A stretch of DNA of 64,000 nucleotides, taken from Dactylosporangium fulvum (lineage in GTDB: Bacteria; Actinomycetota; Actinomycetes; Mycobacteriales; Micromonosporaceae). Positions 45,686 to 54,258 of this stretch are shown here, in pieces (within the stretch, counting starts at the first letter, position 1; the number at the start of each line of letters is the position of its first letter). The notes under the pieces were generated by a model. It had not been told where the DNA came from. It did no database searches and saw nothing but the letters and a program-made list of their open reading frames with translations. The position numbers were made by a program, and so were the translations under genes. The stretch is from assembly GCF_025137375.1 (NCBI RefSeq), contig NZ_CP073720.1, positions 5,976,501 to 6,040,500 on the forward strand, read 5' to 3'.

Positions 45686-45736
45686 TTTAAGCACTTGCTC
45701 AAACGGCAGCGTAGCGACGTTTGAGCGATCGCTCAA
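45686..45736. promoter_or_regulatory. TetR operators upstream of the methyltransferase operon
   Basis: TTGAGCGATCGCTCAA at 45721-45736 is a perfect 16-base palindrome. TTTAAGCACTTGCTCAAA at 45686-45703 is a related site with one arm mismatch, and a further half-site TTTTGAGCGA lies at 45672-45681. They cover the expected promoter of the operon whose third gene is a TetR regulator. Confidence 0.75.
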
Positions 45737-46461
45737 GACCTTGCGTATGGGTGGCCGCCGCGAGCGGCAACTGGCGCTTTGTGGCGAGGTTCGCCACGCC
45801 GGACCAGCTCGCGGCACATCCGTGGTCGGCCGGGGCATGGCAACTGGGGCCGCCGTTCGGCGCGATGGACGGACAGCCGGACGACAGAACCGCGCGGATC
45901 TCCGGCCCGGCAGCACTGCCACCCGGACGACAGGACCACGCCGACAACGTCGACTACCCGGCAGCGCAACCAACCGACGCCGACTTCACGCCGACGACAT
46001 CAACGGCCCGCACACGCTCCGCGCACACGGCACCGCCCGGCGGACAGGCCGCGACCGGCATCGCCGAAGCAGCGGCATCCGGGCACACCACTCACGCCCC
46101 CGCTCACCATCCACAGTGGACGAACACCCGGCACTCAAGCGGCGGCCCAGCCCGCCAGACCCCCGACATTCCGGACATCTTGGTGCATCGACGTACGGTG
46201 ATGTGTTCGACTCTCCATGATCCCGAAGACTTTGTGCACCCATCGCAGCACCAACCCTTCGGGATCATGCAGAACCAGGAAAATTGCATCCAACCTCTTC
46301 GATGCGAGTCCATATCGTAGGACCCGAACCCGATCGACGCTCCCCACAGCCGGAACGGCCCACTCGACTTCCGCGCGCCCGGCCACATCCCGTCGAGCTT
46401 CCTAGGAGGCTAGTCTGAATGCCGTGACCACAGCCACAGCGCTGGTTCATGATCGGAAAGT
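45737..46461. other. Gene-poor stretch with a lower-GC right end
   Basis: About 720 bases with no convincing gene. Several frames stay open but their sequences are low-complexity and unlike any family. The part from about 46190 to 46330 is visibly richer in A and T than its surroundings and carries a 13-base inverted repeat. It could be a decayed insertion or foreign remnant. Confidence 0.5.
46216..46269. repeat. 13-base perfect inverted repeat in lower-GC DNA
   Basis: CATGATCCCGAAG (46216-46228) and CTTCGGGATCATG (46257-46269) pair perfectly around a 28-base loop. The loop is long for a terminator. No transposase is nearby. It may be an end of a lost element or a structured RNA. Confidence 0.5.
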
Positions 46462-46518
46462 GTGGCGTTCACCCGCCGGACCACTCCGGGTCGCCGCCAC
46501 GTGCCAGCGTCACGGCTC

Positions 46519-48741
46519 ATGGCCCATCGCAAGCTTCCGGTCGTGCTCACCGCGCTGGCCGTGACCTCCACGGGATTGTTTCCCGCCAGCGCCGCGTCCG
46601 CCCATGCGGACCGCTCCCTGTTCTGGGACCGGCAGTCCACCTACCCTGTCTTCCAGAACCGGCCGGCCGGCGAGGCCCCCGCCGCCGAGACCTCGGCCGA
46701 GATCTCCGCCGTCACCGAGGACGGCCGCACCCTCATCTACACCGACGCGCCGGCGAAGCGGATCGGCTTCGTCGACATCCGCGACGGACGCCGCCCGAAG
46801 GGCCTGGGCACCCTGTCCGTACCCGGCGAGCCGACCTCGGTGACCGTGCGCGGCGCCTACGCGCTCGTTGTCGTCGGCACCAGCGAGCGCTTCACCAACC
46901 CGTCCGGCGTCCTGCAGGTGGTCCGGATCGCCGACCGGAAGGTCGTGCGCACCCTCGACCTCGGCGGCCAGCCGGACTCGATCGCGCTGAGCAAGACCGG
47001 ACGGTACGCGGCGATCGCGATCGAGAACGAGCGCGACGAGGACGTCAACGACGGTGACCTGCCGCAGGCCCCCGGCGGCTTCGTGCAGATCGTGGACCTG
47101 CCGTCGGACGACCCGGGCCGCTGGTCGACCCGCAAGGTCGAGCTGACCGCGAGCGTGCTGGCCGCCGCCGGCATCACCGAGCCGGGTGACGCCGAGCCCG
47201 AGTACGTCTCGATCAACGGGCGCGACAAGCTTGTCGTGACGCTGCAGGAGAACAACGGCATCGTCGTCGTCGACCTGCGGACCGGCCGGCTGGAGAAGGC
47301 GTTCAGCGCCGGCACCGTCACCGTCAAGGGCGTCGACGTGGCCGACGACGGCAAGATCGACCTGACCGGGCAGATCACCGACGTGCCGCGCGAGCCCGAC
47401 GCGGTCGCCTGGGTCGACGACCGTTACGTCGCCACGGCCAACGAGGGCGACTGGAAGGGCGGCACCCGCGGCTGGACCGTGTTCGACACCGTCACGGGCC
47501 GGGTCGCCTGGGATGCGGGCAACACGTTCGAGCGGCTCGCGGTCACGTACGGGCTGCACAACGACGACCGCTCGGACAACAAGGGCACCGAGCCGGAAGG
47601 GCTCGCGATCGCGACCTACCACGGCACGCGGTACGCGTTCGTCGGCTCGGAGCGCAGCAACTTCGTCGCGGTCTACGACCTGAGCAACCCGGTCCGGCCG
47701 GTCTTCAAGCAGATCCTCGCCACCACCAACGGTCCCGAGGGCCTGCTGCCCATCCCGTCCCGGGACCTCTTCGTGGTCTCCAGCGAGGAGGACGACGCGT
47801 CGGTCAACGTCCGCTCCAGCGTCACGGTCTTCGAGCTCGGCCGGGACAAACCCGGCTTCCCGAGCGTGGTCAGCCCGAAGGGCATCGGCTGGGGCGCGCT
47901 CGGCGCGCTGTCGGCCGTCCCCGGCAAGCCGTCCAGGCTGTACTCGGTGACCGACGCGGCCTACACGCCGACCCGGATCCTGACGCTGGACACCGGGGCC
48001 TCGCCGGCCGAGATCACCGCCGAGCTGGTCGTGACCGACGCGTCGGGCGCGCCGGTCGGCTACGACGCCGAGGGCGTCTTCGCCCGTCCGCAGGGCGGTT
48101 TCTGGCTCGGCGTGGAGGGCACGACCGGAAACGGCAACAAGCTCGTCCGCCTCGACGCCAGGGGGCGGACGGTGGAGACCATGGCGCTGCCCGCCGAGGT
48201 CGCCGCGGGCCTCGCCAAGCAGGGCATCGAGGGCGTCTCGGCGGTCACCGACCGGGACGGCGAGCACGTGTGGGTGGCGCTGCAGCGCGAGCTGAGCACC
48301 GACCCGGCGGGCGTGGTCCGCATCGGCCGCTACGACGTGGCCACCCGGCGGTGGACGTGGTTCGGCTACCGGCTGGAGACCACCACGACCGCCGGCGACT
48401 GGATCGGGCTCTCCGAGATCGTCGCCGTCGACCGCAACACCCTCGCGGTCATCGAGCGGGACAAGCTCAACGGCCCGGCGGCGAAGATCAAGCGCGTCTA
48501 CACCGTCACCGTCCCGGCGAAGGACCCGGCGGCCGGCACGCTGCCGGTCCTGCCGAAGCGGCTGGCCGTCGACGTGCTGCCGGCCCTGCGCGCGGACAAC
48601 GGCTGGACCCAGGAGAAGCTCGAAGGGCTCACGATCGGCGGCGACGGTCAGGTGTACGCGATCACCGACAACGACGCCGTCCAGGACGCCACCGGGGAGA
48701 CCGTCCTGCTGCGGCTCGGCTCCGCGCGGAAGCTCTTCTGA
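46519..48741 (+). CDS. Secreted esterase-like phytase family protein
   Basis: About 740 residues. A signal peptide (MAHRKLPVVLTALAVTSTGL, ending near ASA-HAD) precedes a beta-propeller-like body with repeated blades (GEPTSVTVRGAYALVVVG, EPEYVSINGRDKLVVTLQ, GTEPEGLAIATYHGTRYAFVG). The C-terminal ~300 residues carry the esterase-like phytase pattern (DAEGVFARPQGGFWLGVEGT, DWIGLSEIVAVDRNTLAVIERD). Such proteins are extracellular and may release phosphate or act on surface polymers. The ATG at 46519 gives a normal signal peptide but lacks a Shine-Dalgarno sequence; GTG 46462 would add 19 basic residues. It is preceded by the gene-poor stretch. Confidence 0.85.
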   Translation: MAHRKLPVVLTALAVTSTGLFPASAASAHADRSLFWDRQSTYPVFQNRPAGEAPAAETSAEISAVTEDGRTLIYTDAPAKRIGFVDIRDGRRPKGLGTLSVPGEPTSVTVRGAYALVVVGTSERFTNPSGVLQVVRIADRKVVRTLDLGGQPDSIALSKTGRYAAIAIENERDEDVNDGDLPQAPGGFVQIVDLPSDDPGRWSTRKVELTASVLAAAGITEPGDAEPEYVSINGRDKLVVTLQENNGIVVVDLRTGRLEKAFSAGTVTVKGVDVADDGKIDLTGQITDVPREPDAVAWVDDRYVATANEGDWKGGTRGWTVFDTVTGRVAWDAGNTFERLAVTYGLHNDDRSDNKGTEPEGLAIATYHGTRYAFVGSERSNFVAVYDLSNPVRPVFKQILATTNGPEGLLPIPSRDLFVVSSEEDDASVNVRSSVTVFELGRDKPGFPSVVSPKGIGWGALGALSAVPGKPSRLYSVTDAAYTPTRILTLDTGASPAEITAELVVTDASGAPVGYDAEGVFARPQGGFWLGVEGTTGNGNKLVRLDARGRTVETMALPAEVAAGLAKQGIEGVSAVTDRDGEHVWVALQRELSTDPAGVVRIGRYDVATRRWTWFGYRLETTTTAGDWIGLSEIVAVDRNTLAVIERDKLNGPAAKIKRVYTVTVPAKDPAAGTLPVLPKRLAVDVLPALRADNGWTQEKLEGLTIGGDGQVYAITDNDAVQDATGETVLLRLGSARKLF

Positions 48742-48751
48742 CGGTACGGCC

Positions 48752-48788
48752 CGAGCGCCGTCACCTGCTGATCAGGTGACGGCGCTCG
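48752..48788. terminator. Perfect 16-base bidirectional hairpin between convergent genes
   Basis: CGAGCGCCGTCACCTG and CAGGTGACGGCGCTCG are perfectly complementary around a five-base loop. One arm includes the stop codon and the last codons of the aminotransferase gene, so the hairpin overlaps coding sequence. It should terminate both transcripts. Confidence 0.8.
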
Positions 48789-50062
48789 TCGACGAAGTCG
48801 GCCACCGCCTCGACGAAGCGGGTGCACTCATCGTCGCCGACCGGCAGCGACAGCGCCACCATGCCGCGGCGGGCCAGGTGGAAGCCGCGGTGCAGCAGGT
48901 CGAAGAAGAACAGCTCCTTGCGCAGCGGGTCGCCCAGCGCGACGTCGGCGCCGGTGCGCAGCGGCCGGTCGGTGAAATGCACGGTCAGCAGCGAGCCGAG
49001 GCCGGTCGCCCGGGCCGGCAGGCCGGCGAAGACCCGGTTCAGCTCGGCGCGCAGCCGCTCGCCGCGGTCGTTGAGCGCCGCGAGCGCCGCCGGGGTGAGC
49101 ACCCGGGTCAGCGCGGCCAGCCCCGCCGACATCGTCAGCACGTTGTTGTTGAACGTCCCGGCGTGCGCGAGCGCGTCGGGCCGGCGCGGGTCGTAGCGGG
49201 CCATGAGGTCGCGCCGCCCGCCGAACGCGCCGAACGACATGCCGCCGCCGACGTACTTGCCCAGTGTCGTCAGGTCGGGCCGGATGCCGAGCGCCGCCTG
49301 CCGCCCGCCGGGCGCGAGGCGTGACGTCATCACCTCGTCGAAGATCAGCACCGCGCCGGCGCGCTCGGTCTCGGCCCGCAGGACGGCGAGGAAGTCCGGG
49401 TCCGCCGGGATGCAGCCGCCCGAGCCGAGCATCGGCTCGACCAGGACCGCGGCCAGCTCGTCGCCGGCGCCGCGGATGGCGTCGCGGGCCCGCTCGGCGT
49501 TGTTGTACTCGGCCACCACCCACTCGTGCGGCACGTTGACCCCGCCGGACTTCGGGTCGTAGCCGGCCGGGAACGACAGCACGCCACCGTGATAGGCGCC
49601 CTCGAACACGAGCACCCGCCGGCGGCCGGTGGCGACCGTGGCGGTCGCCAGGGCCATGAGGTTCGCCTCGGTGCCCGAGTTGGTGAACCGCAGCAGTTCC
49701 ATGGACGGGAACCGGTCCGCGACGGCGGCGGCGAACCGGGCCTCCGCCATCGGGTGCCCGGACAGCGTGACGCCGTTCTCGAGCGCCTCGACGACCGCGG
49801 CGCGGATCACCGGGTCGGAGTGGCCGAACAGCCCGGCCGTGTACTCGCCGAGCAGGTCGACGTACGCGTGACCGTCGGCGTCCCAGATCACGCAGCCTTC
49901 GCCGCGGACGATGCCGAGCGGGAAGGGCTCGTGGAACAGCACCGTGCGGGTGTTGCCGCCGGGCAGCACGGCGAGGGCGTCGGTGTACCGGGCGCTGCTG
50001 GCCGGGTTCGCCGCGACGTACCGCGCGCGAGCCGCGCCCACGGCGTCGGCAAGGCTGATCAT
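48761..50062 (-). CDS. Class III aminotransferase, glutamate-1-semialdehyde aminomutase-like
   Basis: A 433-residue PLP enzyme. The phosphate-binding and cofactor motifs are FTNSGTEANLMALATATVATG, FEGAYHGG and IFDEVMTSRLAPGG. The PLP lysine is Lys269 (TLGKYVGGG). The closest general resemblance is to GSA aminomutase, but it lacks an adjacent heme gene and the substrate loop differs, so another amino-group transfer is likely. TATGCT lies six bases before the ATG with no Shine-Dalgarno sequence, suggesting a leaderless transcript. Convergent with the phytase-like gene and divergent from argG. Confidence 0.88.
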   Translation of the reverse strand: MISLADAVGAARARYVAANPASSARYTDALAVLPGGNTRTVLFHEPFPLGIVRGEGCVIWDADGHAYVDLLGEYTAGLFGHSDPVIRAAVVEALENGVTLSGHPMAEARFAAAVADRFPSMELLRFTNSGTEANLMALATATVATGRRRVLVFEGAYHGGVLSFPAGYDPKSGGVNVPHEWVVAEYNNAERARDAIRGAGDELAAVLVEPMLGSGGCIPADPDFLAVLRAETERAGAVLIFDEVMTSRLAPGGRQAALGIRPDLTTLGKYVGGGMSFGAFGGRRDLMARYDPRRPDALAHAGTFNNNVLTMSAGLAALTRVLTPAALAALNDRGERLRAELNRVFAGLPARATGLGSLLTVHFTDRPLRTGADVALGDPLRKELFFFDLLHRGFHLARRGMVALSLPVGDDECTRFVEAVADFVDERRHLISR

Positions 50063-50159
50063 CGCCGCAGCATAGTGTCCGGCGGGCGGCACGCTCAGGG
50101 TGACCGGAAGGTCGCCAGGAGTCCATCCGATGATTCCCGTCACGACCTGGCAATGATCT

Positions 50160-50189
50160 TGCATGATCATGCAGTCGACCGCATATACT
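50160..50189 (+). promoter_or_regulatory. argG promoter with ARG-box-like palindrome
   Basis: TATACT (50184-50189) is a near-consensus -10, seven bases before the GTG. The perfect palindrome TGCATGATCATGCA (50160-50173) covers the -35 region and resembles the ATGCA-containing ARG boxes bound by ArgR in streptomycetes. Arginine-dependent repression is expected. Confidence 0.65.
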
Positions 50190-50196
50190 CGCAGTC

Positions 50197-51639
50197 GTGT
50201 CCAAGGTGCTCAACTCCCTGCCGCTCGGCGAACGCGTCGGACTGGCCTTCTCCGGCGGCCTCGATACCTCGGTAGCGGTCGCGTGGATGCGCGAGAAGGG
50301 TGCCGTCCCGTGCACCTACACCGCTGACATCGGGCAGTACGACGAACCCGACATCGCCTCGGTGCCGGCGCGCGCCACGGCCTACGGCGCGGAGATCGCC
50401 CGGCTGGTCGACTGCCGCTCGGCCCTGGTCGAGGAGGGCCTCGCCGCCCTGGCCTGCGGCGCGTTCCACATCCGCTCCGGCGGCCGGGCCTACTTCAACA
50501 CCACCCCGCTCGGCCGGGCCGTCACCGGCACCCTGCTGGTCCGCGCCATGCTCGAGGACGGGGTGCAGGTCTGGGGCGACGGCTCCACCTTCAAGGGCAA
50601 CGACATCGAGCGGTTCTACCGCTACGGCCTGCTCGCCAACCCCTCGCTGCGGATCTACAAGCCGTGGCTGGACGCCGACTTCGTCACCGAGCTCGGCGGC
50701 CGCAAGGAGATGTCCGAGTGGCTGCTCGCCCGCGGCCTGCCCTACCGGGACAGCACCGAGAAGGCGTATTCCACCGACGCCAACATCTGGGGCGCGACCC
50801 ACGAGGCCAAGTCGCTCGAGCACCTCGACACCGGCATCGAGATCGTCGAACCGATCATGGGTGTGCGGTTCTGGGACCCCGACGTGGAGATCGCCGCCGA
50901 GGACGTCACGATCGGCTTCGAGCAGGGCCGTCCGATAACGATCAACGGCAAGGAGTTCGCCACCGCCGTCGACCTGGTGCTGGAGGCCAACGCCATCGGC
51001 GGCCGGCACGGCCTGGGCATGTCCGACCAGATCGAGAACCGGATCATCGAGGCCAAGAGCCGCGGCATCTACGAGGCGCCCGGGATGGCGCTGCTGCACG
51101 CGGCGTACGAGCGGCTGGTCAACGCGATCCACAACGAGGACACCCTCGCCAGCTACCACAACGAGGGACGCCGGCTGGGCCGGCTGCTCTACGAGGGCCG
51201 GTGGCTGGACCCGCAGGCGCTGATGCTCCGCGAGTCGCTCCAGCGCTGGGTCGGGTCGGCGGTCACCGGCGAGGTGACCCTGCGCCTGCGCCGCGGTGAG
51301 GACTACTCCGTCCTGGAAACGTCCGGTCCGGCGTTCAGCTACCACCCGGACAAGCTGTCCATGGAGCGCACCGAGGACGCCGCGTTCGGCCCCGTCGACC
51401 GCATCGGCCAGCTGACCATGCGCAACCTCGACATCGCCGACTCCCGCGCCCGCCTGGAGCAGTACGCCGGGCTCGGCATCGTCGGTCCGAAACTGATCAG
51501 TGCCGCGCTGCCGAGCTCGACCGAGCTCATCGGCGCGATGCCCGAGGGCGGCGCCGAGGCGATCGCCTCCCGCGGCACGGTCCCGGCCGAGGACGACGAG
51601 CTGCTCGACCGCGCCGCGATCGAGTCCGGCACCGACTGA
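50197..51639 (+). CDS. argG: Argininosuccinate synthase
   Basis: A 480-residue enzyme joining citrulline and aspartate with ATP. The PP-loop reads LAFSGGLDTSVAVAW near residues 17-31, YTADIGQYDEPD follows, and the GDGSTFKGNDIERFYRY segment belongs to the longer E. coli-type ArgG group rather than the ~400-residue type. The gene stands alone, without other arg genes, as is common for this subtype. Leaderless from GTG under a clear promoter with an ARG-box-like palindrome. Confidence 0.96.
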   Translation: MSKVLNSLPLGERVGLAFSGGLDTSVAVAWMREKGAVPCTYTADIGQYDEPDIASVPARATAYGAEIARLVDCRSALVEEGLAALACGAFHIRSGGRAYFNTTPLGRAVTGTLLVRAMLEDGVQVWGDGSTFKGNDIERFYRYGLLANPSLRIYKPWLDADFVTELGGRKEMSEWLLARGLPYRDSTEKAYSTDANIWGATHEAKSLEHLDTGIEIVEPIMGVRFWDPDVEIAAEDVTIGFEQGRPITINGKEFATAVDLVLEANAIGGRHGLGMSDQIENRIIEAKSRGIYEAPGMALLHAAYERLVNAIHNEDTLASYHNEGRRLGRLLYEGRWLDPQALMLRESLQRWVGSAVTGEVTLRLRRGEDYSVLETSGPAFSYHPDKLSMERTEDAAFGPVDRIGQLTMRNLDIADSRARLEQYAGLGIVGPKLISAALPSSTELIGAMPEGGAEAIASRGTVPAEDDELLDRAAIESGTD

Positions 51640-51659
51640 CCAGCAGAGGCGCAGGACGT

Positions 51660-51676
51660 GGGCGGGTAGCCCGCCC
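51660..51676 (+). terminator. Hairpin after argG
   Basis: GGGCGGG-TAG-CCCGCCC is a perfect seven-base stem with a three-base loop, 20 bases after the argG stop. Confidence 0.6.
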
Positions 51677-51697
51677 CGCATGAAGACACCACCCGGC

Positions 51698-51744
51698 ACG
51701 CCGCAGGCGGGGTCACCCGGAACCGGGGACCCCGCCTGTGGCGT
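51698..51744. terminator. Long hairpin between argG and the purine permease gene
   Basis: ACGCCGCAGGCGGGGT pairs with ACCCCGCCTGTGGCGT with only a G-U exception, and the loop holds a further CCCGG/CCGGG stem. It ends three bases before the permease stop codon and probably terminates both convergent genes. Confidence 0.7.
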
Positions 51745-51747
51745 CGG

Positions 51748-53223
51748 TCAGAACAGCAGCTCGAGCGGGCCGCGGAGGAAGTAGACCAGGAACAGCACCG
51801 CCACGCCGTACAGGAGCGGGTGCACCTGGCGCGCCTTGCCGCTGACCAGCTTGATCACCACGTACGAGATGATGCCGACGCCGATGCCGTTGGAGATCGA
51901 GTACGTGAACGGCATCAGCACGATCGTGAGGAACGCCGGCAGCGCGATGTCGTAGTCCGACCACTCGATCGTGCGGACCGCCGTCATCATCAGGAAGCCG
52001 ACCACGACCAGTGCGACCGACGCCGCTTCGAACGGCACGACGGTCACGAGCGGCGCGAAGAACATCGCCACCAGGAACAGCGCACCCGTCACCAGGCTCG
52101 CCACCCCCGTCCGGGCGCCCTCGGCGACACCCGCCGCGCTCTCGATGTAGCTGGTGTTGCTCGACGTGCTGGCGGCACCGCCGGCGGCCGCCGCGACGGA
52201 GTCGACCAGCAGGATTTCGCGGGTCCGCGGCGGCATCTTGTCGGCGTCGAGCAGGTCGCCCTCCTGCGCCACCGCGACCATCGTGCCCATCGTGTCGAAG
52301 AAGTCCGTGATGAGCAGCGTGAACACGAACATCAGCGGGATGAGGACCCCGGCGGTCTGCCAGGAGTTGAGCACGTTGAAGTGCCCGATCAGCGACAGGT
52401 CGGGCCTGTCGATGATCTTGTCCGGCAGGGTGGGGACGTTGAGGCTCCAACCCTTGGGGTTGGGCTTGCCGTCCACGAACGACGGCCCGACCTTCGCGAT
52501 CGCCTCGATGACGATCGCGAGCACGGTCGAGGCGAGAATGCCGATGAGGATCGCGCCGCGCACCTTGCGGACCACGAGCACGACCGTCAGCAGCAGGCCG
52601 ACGCCGAACGCGAGCGCCGGCCAGCTGATCAGCTTGCCGCCGATGCCCAGCCCGACGGGGACCGTCGTGTTGGCCGCGTCGGGCACCCGGCGGACGAAGC
52701 CCGCGTCGACGAAACCGATCAGCGCGAGGAACAGGCCGATACCGACACCGATGGCGGTCTTGAGCTGTGTCGGTACCGCGCGGAAGACGGCCGTCCGCAG
52801 ACCGGTGAGCACCAGGACGGTGATGAGCAGACCCTCGATGACCACGAGCCCCATGGCGTCGGCCCAGGTCATCTCGGGCGCGATCTCGAAGGCGACGAGC
52901 GCGTTGACACCGAGCCCGGCGGCCAGCGCCAGCGGGAAGCGGGCCACGACCCCCATCAGGATCGTCACCACGCCAGCCACCAGGGCGGTGGCCGAGGCGA
53001 CCGCGGTGATGGCGAGCTTGCCGCCGGTGCTGTCGGTGCCGCTGCCGAGGATCAGCGGATTGAGGACCACGATGTAGGCCATCGTGAAGAACGTGGCGAG
53101 GCCACCGCGCACCTCGCGGCTCATCGTCGAGCCGCGTGCCGTGATCTCGAAGAACCGGTCGAACCCGTTGCGTGGCGCAGGCGGGACCACAACGGTCCGG
53201 TTGTCGACGGAGAGATCGTCCAT
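51748..53223 (-). CDS. Purine (adenine/guanine/hypoxanthine) permease, AzgA-like NCS2
   Basis: A 491-residue transporter with about 13 transmembrane helices. RFFEITARGSTMSREVRGGL and ATFFTMAYIVVLNPLIL are the AzgA/PbuG opening. LITDFFDTMGTMVAVAQE is the substrate-binding helix signature, and SNTSYIESAAGVAEGARTG closes the transport core. It should import hypoxanthine/guanine or adenine with protons. GGGAGG precedes the ATG. A 20-base palindrome lies upstream. Confidence 0.93.
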   Translation of the reverse strand: MDDLSVDNRTVVVPPAPRNGFDRFFEITARGSTMSREVRGGLATFFTMAYIVVLNPLILGSGTDSTGGKLAITAVASATALVAGVVTILMGVVARFPLALAAGLGVNALVAFEIAPEMTWADAMGLVVIEGLLITVLVLTGLRTAVFRAVPTQLKTAIGVGIGLFLALIGFVDAGFVRRVPDAANTTVPVGLGIGGKLISWPALAFGVGLLLTVVLVVRKVRGAILIGILASTVLAIVIEAIAKVGPSFVDGKPNPKGWSLNVPTLPDKIIDRPDLSLIGHFNVLNSWQTAGVLIPLMFVFTLLITDFFDTMGTMVAVAQEGDLLDADKMPPRTREILLVDSVAAAAGGAASTSSNTSYIESAAGVAEGARTGVASLVTGALFLVAMFFAPLVTVVPFEAASVALVVVGFLMMTAVRTIEWSDYDIALPAFLTIVLMPFTYSISNGIGVGIISYVVIKLVSGKARQVHPLLYGVAVLFLVYFLRGPLELLF

Positions 53224-53281
53224 GAAGCCTCCCTGGCAGACATGTACGTCGAATTACGCGCGCATGATCCCACCTCCATCT

Positions 53282-53301
53282 CGGCAGCCATATGGCTGCC
53301 G
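53282..53301. promoter_or_regulatory. 20-base perfect palindrome upstream of the purine permease
   Basis: CGGCAGCCATATGGCTGCCG is fully symmetric and lies 59-78 bases before the permease start. With no loop bases it is more likely a protein-binding operator than a terminator. Confidence 0.55.
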
Positions 53302-53387
53302 GGAAACGATGCTGTAAATCGGCGGACGAGCGGCGTTCACGAGGCGTTCCGACCTCTGGCCCCCTGACACAGAGCGAGCACCGTGAC

Positions 53388-53415
53388 GGCCCGGCGGCAG
53401 GTGAGCCGCCGGGCC
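53388..53415. terminator. Terminator hairpin after the HNH nuclease gene
   Basis: GGCCCGGCGGC pairs perfectly with GCCGCCGGGCC around a six-base loop, 15 bases after the nuclease stop on the minus strand. Confidence 0.7.
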
Positions 53416-53430
53416 CGCCGGGCGGCCCGG

Positions 53431-54066
53431 TCAGGACGAGCAGGTGTTGAGCATGCTCTGCAGGGCGGTCTTCTCCGAGGACTGCAGCGTCAGCGCCCAG
53501 TAGTGCTTCACCGTGATCCACATCTTCGCGTACGTGCACCGGTACGACGACAGCGGCGGCTGCCACGTCGACGGGTCCTGGTCGCCCTTGGCCTGGTTGA
53601 CGTTGTCGGTCACGGCGATCAACTGCGGGCGGGTGAGGTCGTTGGCGAAGCTCTGCCGCCTGCTGGTCGTCCAGGAGCTCGCCCCGGAGCGCCAGGCCTC
53701 GGCCAGGGGCACGACGTGGTCGATGTCGACGTCGGACGCGGCGGTCCAGGTCGCGCCGTCGTACGGGGAGTACCAGCGGCCCGAGGTAGCCGCGCAGGAG
53801 CTGTCGGTGACGACCGACGAGCCGTCGCGCTTGAGGACCGTCTCGCGGGTGTTGCAGCTGCCGCTGATGGTGATCCAGTGCGGGAACAGGTCGCGGGAGT
53901 AGCCGCTCATCGAGCCCTGCGCCGCCACGGTGAGCGCGTTGAGCCGGCTCTGCGCGGTCGACTTGGACGGGATTCCGGGCGGGGTGGCCTTGGCCGGCAC
54001 GGCGAGGACCAGACTGGCCAGCACGGCGGCGAGAAGGGCGGGGATCCAGCGGGACGGTCTTGTCAT
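53431..54066 (-). CDS. Secreted HNH-family nuclease (DUF1524/GmrSD C-terminal-like)
   Basis: A 211-residue exported protein. The signal peptide is residues 1-28 (WIPALLAAVLASLVLAVPAKA). The nuclease core contains DVDIDHVVPLAEAW with His117, and NVNQAKGDQD with Asn and Lys, the HNH metal site. Four cysteines (around 71, 91, 177 and 209) likely form two disulfides, as expected outside the cell. Family members are abundant in streptomycetes and probably degrade external DNA for nutrition. GGAG precedes the ATG at 54066. Confidence 0.88.
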   Translation of the reverse strand: MTRPSRWIPALLAAVLASLVLAVPAKATPPGIPSKSTAQSRLNALTVAAQGSMSGYSRDLFPHWITISGSCNTRETVLKRDGSSVVTDSSCAATSGRWYSPYDGATWTAASDVDIDHVVPLAEAWRSGASSWTTSRRQSFANDLTRPQLIAVTDNVNQAKGDQDPSTWQPPLSSYRCTYAKMWITVKHYWALTLQSSEKTALQSMLNTCSS

Positions 54067-54258
54067 TCCTGCTCCGATCGGCTGTGCGACAGGCGCGGGC
54101 TCCGGATGCGGAGATCGCCGTGCCTGAATATCGATGCAGGCCAGTGTCAGACGAAACCGTTCGGGTGTGAACATCCCGTGACCGTCCTACGACACAAGGG
54201 ATGTAGGGCCGGGTGCAACAGATCCCGGGGGCAGCTTCGTGAAGATGACGTGCGACGA

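Noticed and set aside
46424..46570. Short upstream frame from GTG after TAGTCT before the phytase-like gene
   Set aside because: It overlaps the main gene in another frame and lacks protein character; it may mark a transcription start, but not a gene.
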